The notes under the pieces were generated by a model. It ran no database searches, was not told the DNA's origin, and worked only from the letters and a program-made list of their open reading frames with translations. A program made the position numbers and the translations under genes. Below are positions 56,978 to 64,000 of a stretch of DNA of 64,000 bases, piece after piece. Every line of letters starts with the position of its first letter. Position 1 is the first letter of the stretch. Source of the stretch: Nitratireductor kimnyeongensis (GTDB taxonomy: Bacteria; Pseudomonadota; Alphaproteobacteria; Rhizobiales; Rhizobiaceae); contig NZ_CP078143.1 of NCBI RefSeq assembly GCF_019891395.1, positions 868,001 to 932,000 of the forward strand, read 5' to 3'.

Positions 56978-57778
56978 ATGACCGGCGCGCTGCTTGCCCC
57001 ATCGGAGGGTGAACCATTTCAGATCGAGCGCGCGGACGGGCGTTCGCCCGTCATACTCGTCTGCGAGCACGCCTCATGCACAATTCCCGCGTCGCTCTCG
57101 ACGCTCGGCGTGAAGCCGGACACTCTGACAAGTCATGCCGCTTGGGACATCGGAGCGCTGGCGACGGCACGGAAGCTGTCAGCCCTGCTCGATGCCCCAC
57201 TTATCCACCAGCGGTTCTCGCGGCTTGTCTATGATTGCAATCGCCCCCCGGACGCAGCCGACAGCATTCCTGAGCGAAGCGAGGTTCATGCAATTCCCGG
57301 CAACCGCGACCTTCCAGACGCGGCACGCCAACAACGCGTTGCCGAGATCTATGAACCGTTTCGTCAAGCGCTGGCCGATCTGATCGCGGCGCGAACGGCC
57401 CCCGCCAGGCAAACTGTGATCGTCACCATCCATTCATATACACGCGTATATTTCGGTGTGGAACGGCATCGCGCGATCGGATTGCTGCATGACCGCGACC
57501 GCCGTTTGGCAGACGCGATGCTGGCACTGGCCGAAGAAAACGGCATCTCCAACACAATGCGCAACTATCCCTATGGACCGGACGACGGCGTGACGCACAC
57601 CTTGCGTCTGCATGCAGTCCAGCATGGCCTGCTCAACGTGATGATCGAATATTGCAGCGATCTGATCGACACCGACCAAGGGCAGGACGAATGGGCAAAG
57701 CGCACGGCAAGGCTGCTTGAGACAGCACTGCAGCGATTTCACATCGACCTTTACGAAGCCGGACCACAACAAGCCTGA
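56978..57778 (+). CDS. N-formylglutamate amidohydrolase family
   Basis: A 266-residue zinc amidohydrolase. CEHASCTIPASL and SHAAWDIGALA hold early conserved residues, DCNRPPDAADSIP, and IVTIHSYTRVY another probable ligand His. The classic member HutG removes formate from N-formylglutamate, but no hut gene is near. ATG 56978 is chosen because GGAGG is about five bases upstream. As first gene of a TRAP/GS-like operon it may instead split a gamma-glutamyl or acyl-glutamate amide. Confidence 0.87.
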   Translation: MTGALLAPSEGEPFQIERADGRSPVILVCEHASCTIPASLSTLGVKPDTLTSHAAWDIGALATARKLSALLDAPLIHQRFSRLVYDCNRPPDAADSIPERSEVHAIPGNRDLPDAARQQRVAEIYEPFRQALADLIAARTAPARQTVIVTIHSYTRVYFGVERHRAIGLLHDRDRRLADAMLALAEENGISNTMRNYPYGPDDGVTHTLRLHAVQHGLLNVMIEYCSDLIDTDQGQDEWAKRTARLLETALQRFHIDLYEAGPQQA

Positions 57779-57842
57779 CAAGAACAGGCCGGCATCACAA
57801 CAGAGCGGGAACAACAGGAGCAAAAATGGGAGACCGGAGCCG

Positions 57843-58352
57843 ATGCCGAACGCCATAAGGCGCTATGTGCGCCTGATCGACCGGACGAACCACTATGTCG
57901 GTCTCGTGGTCATGTACATGATCTTCCTGATGATCGGCATTCTGCTTTATTCATCGATCATGAAGACAGTGGCCATACCGCCTTTGTGGACACTGGAAAT
58001 GGCCCAGTTCGCCATGGTTGCCTACTACATGGTCGGCGGCGGCTGGGCGCTGCAGAATGACGCGCATGTGCGGATGGACCTGATCTATGCACGCTGGTCG
58101 CCGCGCACGAAGGCGATTGTCGATTCCATCACCGTCTTGTTTCTGATTTTCTATCTCTCCCTGCTTCTTTATGGCGGGTTCTCCTCCACTGCCTATGCGC
58201 TGAAATACGGTGAAACCAGCTATTCGGCCTGGTCGCCCTATATGGCGCCCATCAAGATCATCATGTGCATCGGCATCGCGCTGACGCTGCTTCAGGCCAT
58301 GGCGCAACTCTTCAGGGATATTGCGCGGGTGCGCGGGGAGGAACTGTCATGA
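57843..58352 (+). CDS. TRAP transporter small permease, DctQ-like (unit 3)
   Basis: A 169-residue membrane protein with four segments and the DctQ core TLEMAQFAMVAYYMVGGGWAL followed by NDAHVRMDLI. GGAG precedes the ATG. It overlaps dctM by four bases (ATGA). Unlike units 1 and 2, this system keeps its binding-protein gene in the same operon and strand. Confidence 0.92.
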   Translation: MPNAIRRYVRLIDRTNHYVGLVVMYMIFLMIGILLYSSIMKTVAIPPLWTLEMAQFAMVAYYMVGGGWALQNDAHVRMDLIYARWSPRTKAIVDSITVLFLIFYLSLLLYGGFSSTAYALKYGETSYSAWSPYMAPIKIIMCIGIALTLLQAMAQLFRDIARVRGEELS

Positions 58353-59671
58353 GCTATGAACTGACAGCGATCCTCATGTTCACCGGCATGATGGGTCTGC
58401 TTTTGACGGGGCAGCGCGTCTTTGGCGCCATTGGCTTCATTGCCGTTGCCTTCGCGCTGCTGCTATGGGGGACGGGTGGTTCCGAGATCGCGTTTTCCGC
58501 TGCCATGAAGCTGATGAAATGGTATGCGCTGCTGACGCTGCCGCTCTTCATCTATATGGGTTACATGCTGTCGGAATCGGGCATTGCCGACGATCTCTAC
58601 AAGATGTTCCATGTCTGGTTCGGCCCGGTGCGCGGCGGGCTTGCCATCGGAACGATTGCGCTCATGGTGGTCATCTCGGCCATGAACGGCCTGTCGGTTG
58701 CCGGCATGGCCATCGGCGCAACCATCGCGCTGCCGGAACTGCTTAGACGCGGCTACGACAAGATCATGGTGACCGGCGTTATCCAGGCAGGCTCATCGCT
58801 CGGCATTCTCGTGCCGCCCAGCGTGGTGCTCGTGCTTTATGCAATGATCGCGCGCCAGCCGGTCGGCCAGCTCTGGCTGGCAGGCGTGTTTCCCGGCCTG
58901 CTCATGGCGGGGCTTTTCATTCTCTACATCGCGATCCGGTGCTGGCTGCAGCCCAATCTCGGGCCTGTGCTTCCTGCCGAAGAGCGCCGCATCCCAATGT
59001 CCGAAAAGCTCAAGCTCCTGTCTGCCGGCATTCTGCCCTTCATGATCTTCTTCCTGATGACCGGGCTTTTCGTCATGGGCGTCACCAGCCTTGTCGAGAG
59101 CTCCGCCATCGGTGCGGTCTCGGCAACCGCTGCCGCGGCGATCCGCGGGCGCCTCACTTTGAAGGTGATCCACGACACGGTGCGCAAGACGCTTTCGGTC
59201 TCGTGCATGTTCATGTGGATCATTCTTGCTGCTCTGTGCTTCGGAGCCGTCTTCGACGGACTGGGCGCGGTACGGGCTATCGAGGGGTTTTTCTTGGATC
59301 AGCTTGGTCTCTCGCCATGGGAGGTACTGATCCTGATGCAGCTTTCCTATCTCATAATGGGCATGTTTCTGGACGATACGGCGATGCTCGTCATCGTCGC
59401 GCCGCTCTATGTGCCCCTGGTCAAGCTGCTCGGCTTCGACCTCATCTGGTACGGCGTGCTCTACACGATCACCTGCCAGATCGCCTACATGACCCCGCCC
59501 TTCGGCTACAATCTCTTCCTCATGCGGGCCATGGCGCCGCCAGAGATCGGGCTTGGAGACATCTACCGATCCATTATCCCGTTCGTGGCGGTGATGGTGT
59601 TCGCGCTCATCATTGTCATGGTCTTTCCGCAGATCGCGCTCTGGCTTCCGGAGCATGTCTATGCGCGCTGA
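58349..59671 (+). CDS. TRAP transporter large permease, DctM-like (unit 3)
   Basis: A 440-residue DctM with about 12 membrane segments. LPLFIYMGYMLSESGIADDL, AMNGLSVAGMAIGATIALPEL and QIAYMTPPFGYNLFLMRA are family motifs. ATG 58349 overlaps the dctQ stop. It is followed 91 bp later by the binding-protein gene. Confidence 0.94.
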   Translation: MSYELTAILMFTGMMGLLLTGQRVFGAIGFIAVAFALLLWGTGGSEIAFSAAMKLMKWYALLTLPLFIYMGYMLSESGIADDLYKMFHVWFGPVRGGLAIGTIALMVVISAMNGLSVAGMAIGATIALPELLRRGYDKIMVTGVIQAGSSLGILVPPSVVLVLYAMIARQPVGQLWLAGVFPGLLMAGLFILYIAIRCWLQPNLGPVLPAEERRIPMSEKLKLLSAGILPFMIFFLMTGLFVMGVTSLVESSAIGAVSATAAAAIRGRLTLKVIHDTVRKTLSVSCMFMWIILAALCFGAVFDGLGAVRAIEGFFLDQLGLSPWEVLILMQLSYLIMGMFLDDTAMLVIVAPLYVPLVKLLGFDLIWYGVLYTITCQIAYMTPPFGYNLFLMRAMAPPEIGLGDIYRSIIPFVAVMVFALIIVMVFPQIALWLPEHVYAR

Positions 59672-59762
59672 AACCGCACAACCAAGGAGGTGACGACCAG
59701 AACAAGCCTGCGGCAATGCCCGGCGATAACGACCGGGAAAACAACCAGAGGAGTGAACGAAG

Positions 59763-60815
59763 ATGCAAAACAGACGCGACTTTCTGAAGAAAGCGGGCAT
59801 GGCATCGGCGGCTGCAGCCGGCACGACGGCTCTTGCAACGCCCTATGTTCATGCGCAAAGCCCAATCCGCTGGCGGCTGCAGACCTATGCCGGCGCCGCC
59901 CTTGCCGAGCATGTCGTCAAACCGGCCATCGACGCCTTCAACAAGGCAGCCAATGGCGAGATGGAAATCGAGCTGTACTATGCCGACCAACTGGTGCCGA
60001 CGGGCGAACTGTTCCGCGCCATGCAGAATGGCACGATCGACGCCGTGCAGTCGGATGACGATTCCATGGCAGCGCCGGTCGATGTATCGGTTTTCGGCGG
60101 CTATTTCCCCTTTGCCACGCGCTATTCGCTCGATGTGCAGGCGCTGTTCTACAAGCACGGCCTGGCCGAGATCTGGGAAGAGGCCTATGGCGAAGTGGAA
60201 GGCGTGACGTGGCTTTCGGCTGGCTCATGGGACCCGTGCCATTTCAACACCAAGGAGCCCATCAAGAGCCTCGAGGATCTGAAGGGCAAGCGTGTCTTTA
60301 CCTTCCCGACAGCCGGCAAGTTCCTTTCCCGCTTCGGCGTCGTGCCCGTCACGCTTCCATGGGAAGACGTGGAGGTGGCCGTGCAGACGGGCGAGCTCGA
60401 CGGCATCGCCTGGTCGGGCATCACCGAGGACTACACGGTGGGCTGGGCCGAAGTGACGCCCTATCTGCTCACCAACAATATCTGCGGTGCCTGGGTAGGC
60501 TCCTTCTTCGCCAATTCGGACCGCTGGAACGAGGTGCCGGATCATCTCAAGCAGCTCTTCCGGCTGGCGATGGATTCTTCCCACTATTACCGCCTGCACT
60601 GGTACTGGGCCGGCGAAGCGGATCTGCGCGTCAATGGCGGCAAGATGGAACTCACCACCATCCCCGACGCGGAATGGGCGACCGTGGAAGCCGAGGCAGA
60701 GAAATTCTGGGATGAGATCGCTGCCGAAGGCGGGCGCAAGGAGCGTGTGGTTCAGATCCTGCGCAACTATCGTACCCTCATGCAGAAGGCCGGTCCGCCC
60801 TATCGCTACGGCTGA
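59763..60815 (+). CDS. TRAP substrate-binding protein, DctP-type (unit 3)
   Basis: A 350-residue periplasmic protein. The N-terminus MQNRRDFLKKAGMASAAA has a twin-arginine motif and ends in YVHAQ. Its body (LKGKRVFTFPTAGKFLSRFG, LDGIAWSGITEDYTVGWAE) differs from the TakP-like proteins of units 1 and 2. The ligand is unknown, but the operon genes suggest an amine, amino alcohol or glutamate conjugate. Confidence 0.92.
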   Translation: MQNRRDFLKKAGMASAAAAGTTALATPYVHAQSPIRWRLQTYAGAALAEHVVKPAIDAFNKAANGEMEIELYYADQLVPTGELFRAMQNGTIDAVQSDDDSMAAPVDVSVFGGYFPFATRYSLDVQALFYKHGLAEIWEEAYGEVEGVTWLSAGSWDPCHFNTKEPIKSLEDLKGKRVFTFPTAGKFLSRFGVVPVTLPWEDVEVAVQTGELDGIAWSGITEDYTVGWAEVTPYLLTNNICGAWVGSFFANSDRWNEVPDHLKQLFRLAMDSSHYYRLHWYWAGEADLRVNGGKMELTTIPDAEWATVEAEAEKFWDEIAAEGGRKERVVQILRNYRTLMQKAGPPYRYG

Positions 60816-60829
60816 TCCGAAACAGACAC

Positions 60830-60857
60830 ATGGCCCCGGACACGCTGCCGGGGCCAT
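60830..60857 (+). other. Strong hairpin after dctP3
   Basis: ATGGCCCCGG and CCGGGGCCAT form a perfect 10-bp stem with an 8-base loop between dctP3 and the GS-like gene. No T-run follows. It probably protects the binding-protein mRNA and partly limits read-through. Confidence 0.65.
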
Positions 60858-60885
60858 TCCCATCACCACCGACAGGACGAATTGA

Positions 60886-62253
60886 ATGGCGGGCAAACTG
60901 ACTTTGGAAAGCCTCAAGGCCGCGGCGGAAGCCGGCGAAATCGACACGGTGCTCGTGGCGTTGGTCGACATGCAGGGACGCCTGATGGGCAAGCGGTTCC
61001 ATGTGGATTTCTTCCTCGAAAGCGCGTTCGAGGAGACCCATAGCTGCAACTATCTGCTCGCCACCGACATGGAAATGTTCACTGTCGAAGGCTATCGCGC
61101 GACAAGCTGGTCGGCAGGTTATGGCGACTACACGATGAAGCCGGACCTCTCGACGATGCGCCGCATTCCCTGGCTGGAGGGCACGGCACTGGTCCTATGC
61201 GACGTGCTCGACCACCACACGCATGACGATGTGCCCCATTCGCCGCGCGCCATCCTAAAAAAGCAGGTCGCGCGGCTGGAAGCCATGGGCATGAAGGCGA
61301 TGATGGCCTCGGAGCTGGAGTTCTTCCTGTTCCGCGACACCTTCGAGGAAGCAGCCGCGAAGGGCTATCGCGGGCTGGAGCGCATCAGCGCTTACAACGA
61401 GGATTACCACATCTTCCAGACCACCAAGGAGGAGGACGTGATGCGGGCGATCCGCAACGGCCTCAACGGCGCGGATGTGCCGGTGGAGAACTCCAAGGGC
61501 GAGGCCGATGCCGGACAGGAAGAAATCAACGTCCGCTACACCGATGCACTCACCATGGCCGACCGCCACGCCATCGTGAAAAACGGCTGCAAGGAAATCG
61601 CCTGGAAGGCCGGCCGCGCCATCAGCTTCATGGCCAAATGGGACGACAATGCCGCCGGCAATTCCTCGCATGTGCACCAGTCGCTCTGGACGTTGGATGG
61701 CAAGCCGCTCTTTTTCGACCCCTCGGGCGAGCACGGCATGTCGGACATGATGAAACATTATATGGCGGGCCTGCTCGCCCATGCCGGCGAGATCACCTGT
61801 TTCCTCGCGCCCTATATCAATTCCTACAAGCGCTTTGCCGCCGGCACATTCGCCCCCACCAAGGCGATCTGGTCGTTCGACAACCGCACGGCGGGCTATC
61901 GAGTCTGCGGTGAGGACACGAAGGCGGTGCGCGTGGAATGCCGGGTCGGCGGCGCCGACCTGAACCCCTATCTTGCCTTCGCGGCCCTTATCGCGGCAGG
62001 CATTGATGGCATCGAAAACAAGAGAGAGCTGGAGCCGGCCTTTGTCGGTGATGCGTATGAGGGCAAAGGGATCCGAGAGATCCCCAAAACCCTGCGCGAT
62101 GCCGCCACCGCGCTCGATGGCTCAAAAATGCTGCGTGCAGCCTTTGGTGATGACGTTGTCGATCACTATGTCCATGCAGCCCGCTGGGAACAATCCGAAT
62201 ATGATCGCCGCGTCACCGACTGGGAGGTCAGGCGCGGTTTTGAGAGAGCATGA
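60886..62253 (+). CDS. Glutamine synthetase-like gamma-glutamyl ligase
   Basis: A 455-residue member of the glutamine synthetase family, of the type that joins glutamate to amines. ASELEFFLFRD (about residue 140) and HVHQSLWTLDG hold ATP and metal residues; FAPTKAIWSFDNRTAGYRV and GADLNPYLAFAALIAAGI follow. Relatives include gamma-glutamylputrescine synthetase PuuA and gamma-glutamyl-isopropylamide synthetase IpuC; the acceptor here is unknown. AGGACG precedes the ATG. ALDH and ADH genes follow directly. Confidence 0.9.
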   Translation: MAGKLTLESLKAAAEAGEIDTVLVALVDMQGRLMGKRFHVDFFLESAFEETHSCNYLLATDMEMFTVEGYRATSWSAGYGDYTMKPDLSTMRRIPWLEGTALVLCDVLDHHTHDDVPHSPRAILKKQVARLEAMGMKAMMASELEFFLFRDTFEEAAAKGYRGLERISAYNEDYHIFQTTKEEDVMRAIRNGLNGADVPVENSKGEADAGQEEINVRYTDALTMADRHAIVKNGCKEIAWKAGRAISFMAKWDDNAAGNSSHVHQSLWTLDGKPLFFDPSGEHGMSDMMKHYMAGLLAHAGEITCFLAPYINSYKRFAAGTFAPTKAIWSFDNRTAGYRVCGEDTKAVRVECRVGGADLNPYLAFAALIAAGIDGIENKRELEPAFVGDAYEGKGIREIPKTLRDAATALDGSKMLRAAFGDDVVDHYVHAARWEQSEYDRRVTDWEVRRGFERA

Positions 62254-62254
62254 C

Positions 62255-63643
62255 ATGACGAAAACCCTTCAATGCATTTCCCCCATCGACGGTTCGGTCT
62301 ATGCCGAACGCCCCGTCATGGATCCCGACAAGGCGGCCAAGCTTCTCGCCAGCGCGTGCCAGGCACAGAAGGCCTGGGCGGCGCGGCCGCTCGATGAGCG
62401 TATCAAGCTGGTGAATGCCGGCGTTGCCCGCCTCAACGAGATGAAAGACGAGGTGGTGCCGGAGCTTGCCCACATGATGGGCCGCCCGGTGCGCTATGGC
62501 GGCGAGTTCGGCGGCATGAACGAGCGCTCCGCCTATATGGCGGAGATTGCCGAGCGTGCCCTCGCACCCATCGTTCTGGAGGATTCGGAAAGCTTCGCAC
62601 GCCGCATCGAACGCGTTCCCCACGGGTTGGTCGGCGTCATCGCGCCGTGGAATTACCCTTACATGACAGCGATGAACACCATCGTTCCGGCCCTGATCGC
62701 CGGCAATGCTGTCGCCGTCAAGCACGCCACGCAGACGCTGCTCGTGGGTGAGCGCATCGTGCGCGCCTTCCATGAAGCGGGCATACCCGAAGAGCTGTTC
62801 GTCAACCTTTTCCTCGACCATGCCGGCACGGAAAAGCTGATTGGGGAGCGCTCTTTCGACTTCATCAATTTCACCGGCTCCGTCGGCGGTGGACGCGCCA
62901 TCGAGCGGGCGGCTGCCGGCACCTTCACCGGGCTCGGGCTGGAACTCGGCGGCAAGGACCCCGCCTATGTGATGGACGATGCGGATATCGACTGGGCCGT
63001 CGATGTGCTGATGGACGGCGCAATGTTCAATGCCGGCCAGTGCTGCTGCGGCATCGAACGCATCTATGTCGCGGAGAAGCATTTCGACAGTTTTGTCGAG
63101 AAATCCGTCGAGTGGGTGGGCAAGCTGAAACTCGGCAATCCGCTGGACGCCGAAACCACCATCGGCCCCATGGCCAACAAGCGGTTTGCGGCCGAAGTGC
63201 GCAGCCAGACCGAAGACGCGCTGGCGCAGGGCGCAAAGGCGCTGGTCGATCCGAAAGCCTTCCCCGAGGATGATGGCGGCACCTATCTCATGCCGCAGAT
63301 CCTGATCGACGTGAACCACCAGATGCGCGTGATGCGCGAGGAAAGCTTTGGCCCTGTCGTGGGCATCATGCCGGTGAAGAACGATGCCGAGGCACTCGAT
63401 CTCATGAACGATTGTGAGTTCGGCCTGACCGCCTCGCTGTGGACATCCGATCCCGAGCGCGCGGCGGCTATCGGTGCAGACATCGAAACGGGCACTGTGT
63501 TCATGAACCGTGCCGACTATCTCGACCCGGCCCTTTGCTGGACCGGCTGTAAGAACACCGGGCGCGGCGGCGCGCTTTCCGAAATCGGCTACCACAATCT
63601 GACCCGCCCGAAATCCTACCACATGAGAAAGAAACAGGCATGA
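62255..63643 (+). CDS. Aldehyde dehydrogenase
   Basis: A 462-residue NAD-dependent aldehyde dehydrogenase. VGVIAPWNYPYMTAMNTIVP starts the cofactor site, FTGSVGGGRAIERAA the Rossmann loop, LELGGKDPAY carries the catalytic Glu, and NAGQCCCGIERIYV the catalytic Cys. ATG 62255 is one base after the GS-like stop; the longer reading from 61973 lies over that gene. It probably oxidises the aldehyde made by the next gene. Confidence 0.93.
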   Translation: MTKTLQCISPIDGSVYAERPVMDPDKAAKLLASACQAQKAWAARPLDERIKLVNAGVARLNEMKDEVVPELAHMMGRPVRYGGEFGGMNERSAYMAEIAERALAPIVLEDSESFARRIERVPHGLVGVIAPWNYPYMTAMNTIVPALIAGNAVAVKHATQTLLVGERIVRAFHEAGIPEELFVNLFLDHAGTEKLIGERSFDFINFTGSVGGGRAIERAAAGTFTGLGLELGGKDPAYVMDDADIDWAVDVLMDGAMFNAGQCCCGIERIYVAEKHFDSFVEKSVEWVGKLKLGNPLDAETTIGPMANKRFAAEVRSQTEDALAQGAKALVDPKAFPEDDGGTYLMPQILIDVNHQMRVMREESFGPVVGIMPVKNDAEALDLMNDCEFGLTASLWTSDPERAAAIGADIETGTVFMNRADYLDPALCWTGCKNTGRGGALSEIGYHNLTRPKSYHMRKKQA

Positions 63644-64000
63644 AGCTCGAAGGAAACTGGTCCTATCCCACCGCTGTACGGTTTGGCGCGGGGCGCATCA
63701 GGGAACTCGCCGAGGCCTGCAAGGCAGCCGGCATTTCAAAGCCGCTTCTGGTGACCGACCGCGGCCTTGCCGGCATGGACATCACGAAGAATGCGCTCGA
63801 CATTCTGGAGGCTGCGGGCCTTGGGCGCGCCATGTTCTCGGAAGTCGATCCCAACCCGAATGACAAGAACCTCGAAGCCGGTGTGAAGGTTTTCAAGGAC
63901 GGCGGTCATGACGGCGTTGTTGCCTTTGGCGGTGGCTCCGGCCTCGATCTCGGCAAGCTGATCGCCTTCATGGCCGGTCAGACACGACCGGTCTGGGATT
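63640..64000 (+). CDS. Iron-containing alcohol dehydrogenase, 3' end outside window
   Basis: The first 120 residues of a type III (iron-dependent) alcohol dehydrogenase. SYPTAVRFGAGRIREL and PLLVTDRGLAGMD start the domain, and VVAFGGGSGLDLGKLIAFM is the family's nucleotide motif. ATG 63640 overlaps the ALDH stop by four bases (ATGA). The iron ligands lie beyond the window. In this operon it probably oxidises a gamma-glutamylated amino alcohol. Confidence 0.9.
   Translation, partial: MKLEGNWSYPTAVRFGAGRIRELAEACKAAGISKPLLVTDRGLAGMDITKNALDILEAAGLGRAMFSEVDPNPNDKNLEAGVKVFKDGGHDGVVAFGGGSGLDLGKLIAFMAGQTRPVWD

Overview
The window looks like a chromosomal stretch from a GC-rich alphaproteobacterium of the order Hyphomicrobiales (Rhizobiales), probably near the Phyllobacteriaceae. 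I infer this from codon use, the many TRAP transporters, the single-chain indolepyruvate:ferredoxin oxidoreductase, the FeeM-like synthase next to a GGDEF/EAL protein, and a rhizobial-type purine catabolic locus. I could not search any database. The window is a chain of catabolic and transport islands, each with its own regulator. I see no rRNA, tRNA, CRISPR, insertion sequence or phage gene.

Layout. 1-9121 (minus strand): a partial acyl-CoA synthetase, a Crp/Fnr regulator, a FeeM-like N-acyl amino acid synthase, a membrane GGDEF/EAL protein and indolepyruvate:ferredoxin oxidoreductase. 9583-16681: two TRAP systems laid out as dctQM -> <- dctP, dctQM -> <- dctP, each convergent pair sharing a bidirectional terminator. 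16951-20323: a gamma-glutamyl hydrolase-like amidotransferase, a small secreted protein, a D-2-hydroxyacid dehydrogenase and a LacI regulator. 20509-25203: MarR, a creatininase-family amidohydrolase, a COG0523 GTPase with a WD40 partner, and a sigma-like factor followed by a VOC protein. 25237-38651: purine catabolism, comprising glycerate kinase, guanine deaminase, urate oxidase PuuD, LysR, an embedded BrnT/BrnA toxin-antitoxin pair, XdhC/B/A, HIU hydrolase, an allantoinase-OHCU decarboxylase fusion, ureidoglycine aminohydrolase and ureidoglycolate lyase. 38699-42466: pcaF, pcaJ, pcaI and divergent IclR/PcaR (lower beta-ketoadipate pathway). 42897-46618: LysR and a Zn/Cd/Pb P-type ATPase. 46704-55114: an amino-sugar locus (NagA, GntR, BadF-type kinase, sugar ABC transporter, Gfo/Idh/MocA oxidoreductase). 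55229-64000: a PEP mutase-family enzyme, RpiR, and an N-formylglutamate amidohydrolase/TRAP/glutamine synthetase-like/aldehyde dehydrogenase/iron alcohol dehydrogenase operon that runs off the right edge.

How the parts work together. The purine locus can take guanine to glyoxylate and feed carbon out through glycerate kinase. A 19-bp motif shared by its two divergent promoter regions suggests one regulon. The last operon resembles known gamma-glutamylation routes for amines or amino alcohols (uptake, gamma-glutamyl ligation, alcohol oxidation, aldehyde oxidation, amide hydrolysis). The double-TRAP region lies between an oxidoreductase for aryl 2-oxoacids and a 2-hydroxyacid dehydrogenase, which suggests uptake of oxo- or hydroxyacids. 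Intergenic DNA carries several readable control elements: a MerR-type promoter with a 19-bp spacer before the metal ATPase, inverted repeats before pcaIJF, brnTA and the RpiR operon, and inverted 13-bp repeats between the amino-sugar kinase and its ABC transporter.
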